5,531 nucleotides of DNA from an uncultured bacterium (GTDB taxonomy: Bacteria; Actinomycetota; Actinomycetes; S36-B12). Location: NCBI GenBank assembly GCA_903908025.1, contig CAIVQM010000460.1, forward strand, positions 1-5,531, read 5' to 3'. A model generated the notes under the pieces. The model was not told the DNA's origin and searched no databases. It saw only the letters and a list, made by a program, of their open reading frames with translations. The stretch's first letter is position 1, and each line of letters starts with the position of its first letter. Both the position numbers and the translations under genes were made by a program. This document shows, in pieces, positions 1-5,531 of the stretch.

Positions 1-161
1 AGGTCCAGCAGTTGCAGGCGCTGCTGACGCTCCTGTGGTCGGCTCTGCTGCTCGGCGAGACGGTCACCCCGATAACCGTCGCGACAGCCCTGGTCGTCAT
101 CGCTTGCGTGGTCTGGGCCCAACGAAGCCGAACGGGCCTCACGGTCGCTCCGGAGGAATGA
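1..161 (+). CDS. EamA/DMT-family membrane transporter, C-terminal end (partial)
   Basis: Only the last 52 codons are present; the reading frame starts at base 3 and ends at the TGA at 159-161. The fragment is almost entirely hydrophobic. It begins VQQLQALLTLLWSALLLGE, then has a short turn (TVTP), a second hydrophobic stretch up to about residue 40, and a basic tail (QRSR) ending TVAPEE. This fits the last two transmembrane helices of a ten-helix EamA (drug/metabolite transporter superfamily) permease: the LLW-ALLLGE pattern followed by a final helix and a positively charged cytoplasmic end is typical of the family. Substrates in this family are very diverse and nothing here identifies one. 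The next gene on the same strand starts 52 bases downstream, so co-transcription is possible. The family call is fairly secure, but it rests on a short fragment. Confidence 0.72.
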   Translation, partial: VQQLQALLTLLWSALLLGETVTPITVATALVVIACVVWAQRSRTGLTVAPEE

Positions 162-213
162 AGGTCGGTGCCCACCCGTTAGCCTTGGTGCGCGGCACGA
201 GGAAGGGGACCGG
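162..213 (+). promoter_or_regulatory. Short intergenic leader with possible hairpin and mini-ORF
   Basis: This is the gap between the EamA stop and the first ABC gene. Bases 168-172 (GTGCC) can pair with 194-198 (GGCAC). Inside that, 173-176 (CACC) can pair with 187-190 (GGTG), leaving a three-base bulge (191-193) and a ten-base loop. The hairpin ends just before the ribosome binding site of the ABC gene. No T-run follows it, so it is not a standard terminator. A 19-codon frame also crosses the gap, from the ATG at 158 to the TGA at 215-217. A TAGCCT at 180-185 resembles an actinobacterial -10 box, but no matching -35 is evident, so I do not call a promoter. The pairing can be seen; any regulatory role is inference. 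Confidence 0.3.
200..208 (+). promoter_or_regulatory. Ribosome binding site for the first ABC gene
   Basis: The purine-rich stretch AGGAAGGGG lies five bases before the GTG at 214 (eight bases if AGGAAG is taken as the core). It supports GTG 214 as the start codon, and I see no other start in that frame with a comparable site. Confidence 0.65.
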
Positions 214-1947
214 GTGAAGGATCTGCTCGTCACGTACCTGCGTCCGCATCGCAAGGCCCTCGGCGTCATTGCTGTCCTCCTGCTGATTCAGGCGATCACG
301 AACCTCTACCTCCCGAATCTCAACGCCGACATCATCAATTACGGCGTCCTTACGGGTGACACGGCCTACATCCTGCGCGTTGGCGGCCTCATGCTGCTGG
401 TGTCGATTCTTCTGGGCGTCGCCTCCGTCATTACCGTCTACTACAGCGCCCGGACATCGATGCGGTTCGGGCGTGAGGTGCGAGGTGACCTCTTCCGCCA
501 TGTCGAGGGCTTCTCGCTGAGCCAGATGCATGCGTTCGGGGTGCCGTCGCTGATCACGCGCAACACGAACGATGTCCAGCAGCTGCAGATGCTGGTGATG
601 GTCGGCCTCACGATGATGGTGCTGGCACCCATCACGGCCGTCGGCGGCGTCATCATGGCCATGCGCGAGAACGTGCAACTGTCGGGTCTGCTGATCGTCA
701 CGGTGCCCCTGATGATCGCGGTCATCGGGATCATGGTCTTCAAGGCCGTGCCCCTCTTCCGCGCCATGCAGGTGAAGATCGACCGGGTCAACGGCGTCCT
801 GCGCGAGAACCTCGTGGGAATCCGGGTCATCCGGGCGTTCGTGCGCACCTCTCACGAGGAGGAGCGCTTCGCGGAGGCCAATGCTGACCTCACGGACACG
901 GCATTGAAGGTCACCCGACTGTTCGCCCTGATCATGCCGACGCTGATGCTGATCATGAACCTGACCATCGTGGCCACCATCTGGTTCGGCGGGCACCTGA
1001 TCGCTGAGGGCAGCATGCCCATCGGCAATCTCTTCGCCTTTCAGTCCTACATCATGCAGATCCTCTTCTCGGTGATGATGGCCGTCATGACCATGATGAT
1101 GGTCCCGCGCGCCGCGGCTTCGGCTGAGCGCATCCAGGCGGTCCTGCAGGCCGTTCCGGACATTGCGGAGCCGGAGCAGGCGCTGGCGACCCCACTGCCG
1201 CGGATCGGGCGCATCGAACTGCGCGGCGTCGAGTTCCGCTATCCGGGTGCCGAGGAATCCGTCCTCCAGGACGTGTCCTTCACCCTCGAGCCCGGCACCA
1301 CGACGGCGATAGTGGGTGGCACGGGTTCGGGCAAGAGCACGCTCGTCAACCTCCTGCCGCGCCTGCTTGACGTCACCGGCGGTGCCGTCCTGATCGATGG
1401 CATCGACGTCCGCGATATCCCGCTCGAGGAGCTGTGGGACCTGTTCGGGCTCGTGCCCCAGCGGGGCTTCCTTTTCGGCGGAACGGTCGGCAGCAACGTG
1501 CGCTTCGGCCGTCCCGACGCCACGGACGAAGAGGTCTGGGAGGCGTTGACGATCGCGCAGGCTCGCGAGTTCATCGACCTGCTCCCCGAGGGTCTCGATG
1601 CACCCATCGACCAAGGTGGCGTCAACCTCTCCGGCGGACAGCGACAGCGGTTGGCCATCGCCCGCTGCGTGGTGCGCGAGCCGCTCATCTACCTGTTCGA
1701 TGACAGCTTCTCCGCCCTCGACTACACGACCGATGCCCGGCTGCGCGGGGCGCTCGCACAGCAGACACGTGAGCGCACCGTCGTCATCGTCGCCCAGCGG
1801 GTGAGCACGATCATGGATGCCGATCGCATCGTCGTACTCGACAGTGGCCGGGTAGTCGGCATCGGCAGTCACGATGACCTCATCGAGACGTGTGAGCCGT
1901 ATCGCGAGATCGTCGCCTCGCAGGTGGCGCTTGGGGGTGCCCGATGA
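214..1947 (+). CDS. ABC exporter half-transporter, degenerate-site subunit (TM287/BmrC-like)
   Basis: A 577-residue fused permease and ATPase of an ABC exporter, expected in the cytoplasmic membrane as one half of a heterodimer with the next gene product. The permease part has six likely helices (about 16-36, 52-76, 127-150, 156-176, 238-260 and 272-296). The family motif ENLVGIRVIRAF lies at 198-209. The ATPase part shows the A-loop Tyr343, Walker A GGTGSGKST (368-376, Lys374), Q-loop Gln416, a canonical signature LSGGQ (472-476), Walker B LIYLFDD (491-497) and D-loop SALD. Two catalytic positions are altered: Asp497 replaces the usual Glu, and Gln528 (AQR) replaces the switch His. Both changes are known in the degenerate-site subunit of heterodimeric exporters such as TM287. 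The C-terminal CEPYREIVASQ also resembles TM287. The start is GTG, supported by a strong ribosome binding site. The substrate is unknown; relatives export drugs or lipids, and mycobacterial Rv1273c is probably related. The alterations look like normal subunit specialisation, not decay. Confidence 0.93.
   Translation: MKDLLVTYLRPHRKALGVIAVLLLIQAITNLYLPNLNADIINYGVLTGDTAYILRVGGLMLLVSILLGVASVITVYYSARTSMRFGREVRGDLFRHVEGFSLSQMHAFGVPSLITRNTNDVQQLQMLVMVGLTMMVLAPITAVGGVIMAMRENVQLSGLLIVTVPLMIAVIGIMVFKAVPLFRAMQVKIDRVNGVLRENLVGIRVIRAFVRTSHEEERFAEANADLTDTALKVTRLFALIMPTLMLIMNLTIVATIWFGGHLIAEGSMPIGNLFAFQSYIMQILFSVMMAVMTMMMVPRAAASAERIQAVLQAVPDIAEPEQALATPLPRIGRIELRGVEFRYPGAEESVLQDVSFTLEPGTTTAIVGGTGSGKSTLVNLLPRLLDVTGGAVLIDGIDVRDIPLEELWDLFGLVPQRGFLFGGTVGSNVRFGRPDATDEEVWEALTIAQAREFIDLLPEGLDAPIDQGGVNLSGGQRQRLAIARCVVREPLIYLFDDSFSALDYTTDARLRGALAQQTRERTVVIVAQRVSTIMDADRIVVLDSGRVVGIGSHDDLIETCEPYREIVASQVALGGAR
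1933..1939 (+). promoter_or_regulatory. Ribosome binding site and ATGA coupling for the second ABC gene
   Basis: GGGGGTG lies four bases before the ATG at 1944. That ATG shares bases with the TGA stop (1945-1947) of the upstream gene. The ATGA overlap suggests termination-reinitiation, which would keep the two exporter subunits near equal amounts. Confidence 0.5.
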
Positions 1948-3908
1948 GCCAGCGAACGGTCAGCGCGCCCCCTCCCAGGGGCCCGATGGGCGGCCCGATG
2001 GGCGGCTTCCAGGGGAAGTCCGATGCCAAGGCCCAGGATTTCCGCGGATCCCTGAAGCGGTTCGGGTCGCGGCTTCGGCCAGAGCGATTGATCGTCGTGG
2101 TGGTGATCGTCCTTGCCTTCGCAAGCGTGTTCCTCGCGGTGCTCGGCCCCAAGCTGCTAGGCAATGCCACCAACATCATCTTCGACGGCTTGGTCAGCTC
2201 GCAGTTGCCCGCCGGCATGACGCAGGACCAGGCAGTCGCAGCACTGAATGCGACAGGGCAGACGGACCGGGCCGACATGGTGGCCGCGATGACCCTGACT
2301 CCGGGTGAAGGCGTCGACTTCGCCGCCCTTGCCCGCATCCTCGCGATCGTCACCATCGTCTATGTCCTGAGCTCGGTGCTGAGCTGGGGACAGAACTACC
2401 TGATGGCCGGCGTCACGCAGCGCACCATCTACCGCCTGCGCGAGGAGGTCGACCACAAGCTCGGACGGCTGCCGTTGCGCTACTTCGACGGATCGTCCCG
2501 CGGCGATGTCCTGAGTCGCGTCACGAACGACATCGACAACATCTCGATGACCCTCCAGCAGACGCTGACCCAGTTGATCACAGCTGTACTGACCGTTGTC
2601 GGCGTCCTCGCGATGATGGTCTGGATCAGCCCGATCCTGGCCGTGATCTCGCTGCTGACCGTCCCCCTGTCTTTCTGGGTGACAATGATCATCGCCAAGC
2701 GCTCACAGCCGCACTTCATTGCTCAGTGGAAGTGGACGGGGACGCTGAACGGCCATGTCGAGGAGACGTTCTCCGGTCATGACCTGGTCAAGGTGTTCGG
2801 GCACCGTCGCCGATCGATTGAGGAGTTCGACGAGGCGAACGAGCTCATGTACGAGAGCAGCTTCCGCGCGCAGTACATCTCGGGGATCATCCAGCCCGCG
2901 CTCACGGTGGTCGCGAACCTCAACTACGTGGCCATCGCGGTGATCGGCGGGATGCGGGTGGCCACGGGCACGATGTCACTCGGTGATGTGCAGGCCTTCA
3001 TCCAGTACTCGCGGCAGTTCACGATGCCCATCACCCAGATCGCGGGAGTGGCGAACATCCTGCAGTCGGGCATCGCCTCGGCGGAGCGGGTGTTCGAGCT
3101 CCTCGACGAGGACGAGGAGACGCCGGACGACGCGGATGCCGTGCTGCTGGTGGAGCCGACCGGCCGCATCCGCTTCGAGGACGTCGCGTTCCGTTACCTG
3201 CCCGATGCTCCGCTGATCGAGGACTTCAATCTCTCGGTCGAGCCCGGTGAGATCGTCGCGATCGTGGGGCCCACAGGCGCTGGCAAGACGACCCTCGTGA
3301 ACCTCCTCATGCGCTTCTACGACGTCGACTCGGGCAGCATCCTGATGGATGGCCAGCCGACCCTGCGGATGCGTCGTGACGATCTGCGCCGGTCCTTCGG
3401 GATGGTGCTGCAGGACACCTGGCTGTTCGAGGGCACGATCCACGACAACATCGCCTACGGTGCCATCGATCCCACCGAGGCTCAGATCGAGGCGGCAGCA
3501 CGTGCCGCACGGGTCGACCACTTCGTTCGCACCCTGCCCGACGGCTACCAGACGCTGCTGACCGAGGGTGCCTCGAACATCAGCGCGGGGGAGCGGCAGC
3601 TCCTGACGATCGCCCGCGCGTTCCTCGCCGATCCCGCCGTTCTGATCCTCGACGAGGCGACGAGCTCGGTGGATACCCGCACCGAGGTGCTCATCCAGCA
3701 GGCGATGGCGGAACTACGGCACGGGCGAACGAGCTTCGTCATCGCACACCGCCTTTCGACGATCCGAAATGCCGATGTCATCGTGGTGCTGGAGCAGGGC
3801 CGCATCGTCGAGCAGGGAACTCACGAGGCCCTGATGGAGGCTGAGGGCGCCTACTACCGGCTCTATCAGAGTCAGTTCGAGGAACCCCAGGATCCCGACG
3901 AGTCCTGA
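1944..3908 (+). CDS. ABC exporter half-transporter, catalytic-site subunit (TM288/BmrD-like)
   Basis: A 654-residue fused permease and ATPase, the likely partner of the preceding half-transporter. A 45-residue N-terminal extension contains a GPMGGPMGG repeat (13-21) and a short basic stretch before helix 1 (about 49-71). The loop between helices 1 and 2 is enlarged (about 72-127) and should lie outside the cell. The other helices fall near 129-152, 211-228, 231-251, 316-337 and 346-372. The ATPase shows A-loop Tyr418, Walker A GPTGAGKTT (442-450, Lys448), Q-loop Gln490, Walker B ending LILDE (Asp570, catalytic Glu571), DEATSSVD and switch His602. The signature is ISAGE (546-550) instead of LSGGQ. 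In heterodimeric exporters this weaker signature faces the partner's altered Walker B, so the two proteins should form one active and one degenerate ATP site. The C-terminus is acidic (EEPQDPDES). Mycobacterial Rv1272c is a plausible relative, but the substrate cannot be read from the sequence. Confidence 0.94.
   Translation: MSQRTVSAPPPRGPMGGPMGGFQGKSDAKAQDFRGSLKRFGSRLRPERLIVVVVIVLAFASVFLAVLGPKLLGNATNIIFDGLVSSQLPAGMTQDQAVAALNATGQTDRADMVAAMTLTPGEGVDFAALARILAIVTIVYVLSSVLSWGQNYLMAGVTQRTIYRLREEVDHKLGRLPLRYFDGSSRGDVLSRVTNDIDNISMTLQQTLTQLITAVLTVVGVLAMMVWISPILAVISLLTVPLSFWVTMIIAKRSQPHFIAQWKWTGTLNGHVEETFSGHDLVKVFGHRRRSIEEFDEANELMYESSFRAQYISGIIQPALTVVANLNYVAIAVIGGMRVATGTMSLGDVQAFIQYSRQFTMPITQIAGVANILQSGIASAERVFELLDEDEETPDDADAVLLVEPTGRIRFEDVAFRYLPDAPLIEDFNLSVEPGEIVAIVGPTGAGKTTLVNLLMRFYDVDSGSILMDGQPTLRMRRDDLRRSFGMVLQDTWLFEGTIHDNIAYGAIDPTEAQIEAAARAARVDHFVRTLPDGYQTLLTEGASNISAGERQLLTIARAFLADPAVLILDEATSSVDTRTEVLIQQAMAELRHGRTSFVIAHRLSTIRNADVIVVLEQGRIVEQGTHEALMEAEGAYYRLYQSQFEEPQDPDES
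1980..2006 (+). repeat. 12-bp tandem repeat coding GPMG-GPMG
   Basis: The unit GGCCCGATGGGC is repeated without mismatch over 27 bases (about 2.25 copies) within the start of the second ABC gene. It is in frame and encodes residues 13-21, GPMGGPMGG, in the cytoplasmic tail before the first helix. Because the unit is a multiple of three, gain or loss of a copy would not shift the frame. Confidence 0.85.
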
Positions 3909-3921
3909 CCCATGGACAGGA
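3903..3921. terminator. Weak symmetric hairpin between convergent genes (possible bidirectional terminator)
   Basis: TCCTG (3903-3907) can pair with CAGGA (3917-3921). Across an A-A mismatch, CC (3909-3910) can then pair with GG (3914-3915), leaving a three-base loop. It overlaps the stop of the second ABC gene and lies just beyond the stop of the phosphatase gene on the other strand. A second short imperfect pairing (GCCT 3922-3925 with AGGC 3935-3938) adjoins it. Neither strand has a T-run, so intrinsic termination would be weak. It is the only candidate structure in the 16-base gap. Confidence 0.25.
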
Positions 3922-3924
3922 GCC

Positions 3925-4746
3925 TCAGCTGATCAGGCGCCCGCGCAGCAGGTCGATTTCAGAGGTCTCCATGCCGAGCCCGGTGACCAGATAGCCCTCG
4001 AGGTCACCGAACTGCGCTCGCACAAGCGTGAGGGCCTCATCGAGGTAGTCGGGCTCGACCAGCATCATGTGGGCGAGCGACTCAGCATCGCCACCCTCGG
4101 CCGCGAACGCCTCCATCATCGGTCCGTAGGCGCGGCGCATCGGCTCGTTGCTGAGCAGGTAGTCGTGGAGGATGTCGTCCATTCGAGCCCCGGCGACGAG
4201 CTGCAGCACAACGATGGCCCAACCGGAACGGTCCTTGCCGGCGGTGCAGTGAATGACGGAAGCACCGGCGCTGCTCGCGATGCTCGTGAGCAGGCCGCGG
4301 TATCCGCGGTGTGCGGAGGGCAGCGTCACCAGGTGGCGATAGGTCTCCAGCATCGTCGCCTTGGCGCGCCCCCCACCGATGGAGGCATTGATGTCATCGA
4401 CACTCGCGCGGTCGACATGGTCGTTGATGAGCGATGCCACCCCGGCTGCGCCACTGTGCGGACGATCGGCAAGGACGTCGTCGACCGTGAGCGTGATGGC
4501 GGGCGGCAGGGTATCTGGCCGATGGGCGACCTCGGCGGTGGTGCGCAGGTCGAACACGTCGCTCACCCCGATCGCGAGCAGCGCCTCCTGAGCCGCCTCC
4601 GACACACCGAACAGGGACGAGGACCGGTAGATGACGCCGGTACGCATCGGTCGCCCCGAGGCGGTCGCCAGTCCGCCGGCATCACGGAAGTTGGGGACGG
4701 CGGCCTCGAGGGTCTCGAGCCCTGCGGTGGTGCCAGTGCGATTCAC
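3925..4746 (-). CDS. Tyrosine/dual-specificity protein phosphatase, PtpB-like (Y_phosphatase3 family)
   Basis: A 273-residue soluble protein with no signal peptide or membrane segment. The active-site loop is HCTAGKDRSG at residues 166-175. Cys167 would be the nucleophile and Arg173 the phosphate-binding Arg of the CX5R motif. The N-terminal NFRDAGG (19-25) and the DLRTTAE segment (66-72) are the other family landmarks. Lys171 and Asp172 match the Lys-Asp of the P-loop in Mycobacterium tuberculosis PtpB (Rv0153c, about 276 residues), which acts on phosphotyrosine, phosphoserine/threonine and phosphoinositides. The protein is therefore full length for the family and probably active, but its substrate is unknown. 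I chose the GTG at 4746 because the family motif begins soon after it and because it overlaps the leuA stop as GTGA. The frame stays open upstream to 5136, but that part is antisense-like arginine-rich sequence lying over leuA. No ribosome binding site is visible before the GTG, so translation probably depends on coupling to leuA. Confidence 0.88.
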   Translation of the reverse strand: MNRTGTTAGLETLEAAVPNFRDAGGLATASGRPMRTGVIYRSSSLFGVSEAAQEALLAIGVSDVFDLRTTAEVAHRPDTLPPAITLTVDDVLADRPHSGAAGVASLINDHVDRASVDDINASIGGGRAKATMLETYRHLVTLPSAHRGYRGLLTSIASSAGASVIHCTAGKDRSGWAIVVLQLVAGARMDDILHDYLLSNEPMRRAYGPMMEAFAAEGGDAESLAHMMLVEPDYLDEALTLVRAQFGDLEGYLVTGLGMETSEIDLLRGRLIS

Positions 4747-5531
4747 GCCACGCGTACCGCGCGGTTCACGGCGCTGATGATCGCCTTGAGTGACGAGGTG
4801 GTGATGGAGGGGTCGATGCCGACGCCCCACAGCACCTTGCCGTCGACGGCGCACTCCACGTACGAAGCCGCCTTGGCGTCGCCGCCGGCTGACATCGCGT
4901 GCTCGGCGTAGTCGAGGACGCGCACATCGACTCCGTGCGTGGACAGGGCGTCGCAGAAGGCGGCGATGGGGCCATTGCCGTGTCCGCCGAGCTGGAACTC
5001 CTCTGTGCCGTCGCGGAGGATGACGTCGATGCTGGTGTCTCCGTCGACGGCCGAGTCCTGCTTGACGCCCATGAGGCGGAAGCGACCCCACGGTGCCAGC
5101 GGGTCCGGCAGGTACTCGCCGGAGAATGCTCCCCACATCTCGCCGGGGCCGACCTCGCCGCCATCAGACTCGGTGACCTGCTGGATCACCTGGGAGAACT
5201 CGATCTGGAGCCGACGCGGCAGGTCGAGCTTGTGCTCGGTGCGCATGATGTAGGCGACGCCGCCCTTGCCGGACTGGGAGTTGACGCGGATGACGGCCTC
5301 GTAGGTGCGCCCCACATCCTGCGGGTCGATCGGCAGGTAGGGGACCGCCCACGTGAAGTCGTCGACGGGAACGCCGGCCGCGGCGGCGTCCGACTCCATC
5401 ATCTTCAGGCCCTTGTTGATGGCGTCCTGATGCGATCCGGAGAAGGCGGTGTAGACGAGGTCGCCGCCATAGGGGTGCCGCTCGTGGACGGGGATCTGGT
5501 TGCAGTACTCAACCGTGCGACGGACCTCGTC
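4743..5531 (-). CDS. leuA: 2-isopropylmalate synthase, C-terminal part (partial)
   Basis: LeuA condenses acetyl-CoA with 2-ketoisovalerate to give 2-isopropylmalate, the first committed step of leucine synthesis, in the cytoplasm. The visible 262 codons run from the window edge to the TGA at 4745-4743; the start and most of the TIM barrel lie outside. The fragment opens with the end of the catalytic region, IPVHERHPYGGDLVYTAF and GSHQDAI (fragment residues 13-38). Next come the linker motif VPYLPIDPQDVGRTYEA and RVNSQSGKGG (82-91). From about residue 145 comes the regulatory LeuA dimer domain, with GGHGNGPI (182-189), DYAEHAMSAG (207-216) and GVGIDPSITTSSLKAIISAV (236-255). This domain binds leucine in well-studied homologues, so feedback inhibition is expected. 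The motifs match the long actinobacterial form (roughly 575-645 residues in full). The last bases overlap the phosphatase start, so the two genes are probably in one transcript. Confidence 0.96.
   Translation of the reverse strand, partial: DEVRRTVEYCNQIPVHERHPYGGDLVYTAFSGSHQDAINKGLKMMESDAAAAGVPVDDFTWAVPYLPIDPQDVGRTYEAVIRVNSQSGKGGVAYIMRTEHKLDLPRRLQIEFSQVIQQVTESDGGEVGPGEMWGAFSGEYLPDPLAPWGRFRLMGVKQDSAVDGDTSIDVILRDGTEEFQLGGHGNGPIAAFCDALSTHGVDVRVLDYAEHAMSAGGDAKAASYVECAVDGKVLWGVGIDPSITTSSLKAIISAVNRAVRVA

Noticed and set aside
180..185. TAGCCT as a -10 promoter box for the exporter operon
   Set aside because: No credible -35 element is present 16-19 bases upstream, and the bases lie mostly in the loop of a possible hairpin. 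A single six-base match is too weak.
1696..1797. Asp497 and Gln528 as signs of a decaying ABC pseudogene
   Set aside because: The frame is intact, all other motifs are kept, and these same substitutions define the degenerate-site subunit in known heterodimeric exporters.
139..1872. Long open frame on the - strand, antisense to the first ABC gene, with the same codon count (577)
   Set aside because: Its translation is rich in His, Asp, Arg and Gln and has no recognisable domain. It mirrors a GC-rich gene with clear ABC motifs. The equal length is a coincidence.
2976..3521. 181-codon open frame on the - strand opposite the second ABC gene
   Set aside because: It covers the conserved ATPase region of a confident gene, and its translation resembles no known protein.
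4069..4911. 280-codon open frame on the + strand
   Set aside because: It lies opposite the phosphatase and the end of leuA. Its composition is shadow-like and it carries no recognisable motif.
4747..5136. Upstream extension of the phosphatase frame (130 extra codons)
   Set aside because: The extension is Arg-rich, has no domain and lies entirely over leuA, which has strong family motifs. The GTG at 4746 gives a normal family length.

Overview
The window looks like chromosomal DNA from a high-GC actinobacterium. The DNA is GC-rich throughout, two genes start with GTG, and the genes are tightly packed with stop/start overlaps. The LeuA fragment and the paired ABC exporter subunits both read like actinobacterial family members. 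I cannot name a genus from the sequence alone. There are no tRNA or rRNA genes, insertion sequences, phage genes or CRISPR repeats.

Layout. Bases 1-161 (+) are the 3' end of a membrane transporter gene of the EamA (drug/metabolite transporter) type. A 52-base gap follows, holding a possible hairpin, a possible 19-codon mini-ORF and a clear ribosome binding site. Two ABC exporter half-transporter genes then run on the + strand (214-1947 and 1944-3908) and overlap by ATGA. On the - strand, reading right to left, a partial leuA (5531 to 4743; its 5' part lies beyond the window) overlaps by GTGA a gene for a PtpB-like protein phosphatase (4746 to 3925). The two operons converge, with only 16 bases between their stop codons.

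How the genes work together. The two ABC genes should encode the two unequal halves of one heterodimeric exporter of the TM287/TM288, BmrC/BmrD type. The first half has an Asp in place of the catalytic Glu and a Gln in place of the switch His. The second half has normal catalytic residues but a non-canonical signature motif (ISAGE). Combined head-to-tail, they give one intact and one degenerate ATP site. LeuA catalyses the first committed step of leucine synthesis; the visible part covers the end of the catalytic region, the linker and the leucine-sensing C-terminal domain. The phosphatase is coupled to leuA at the translation level, but no metabolic link between them is established.

Nothing here is clearly a new system. 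The points most worth a second look are the leuA-phosphatase coupling, the short segment that may couple the EamA gene to the exporter, and the asymmetric exporter pair with its Gly-Pro-Met N-terminal repeat and enlarged external loop.
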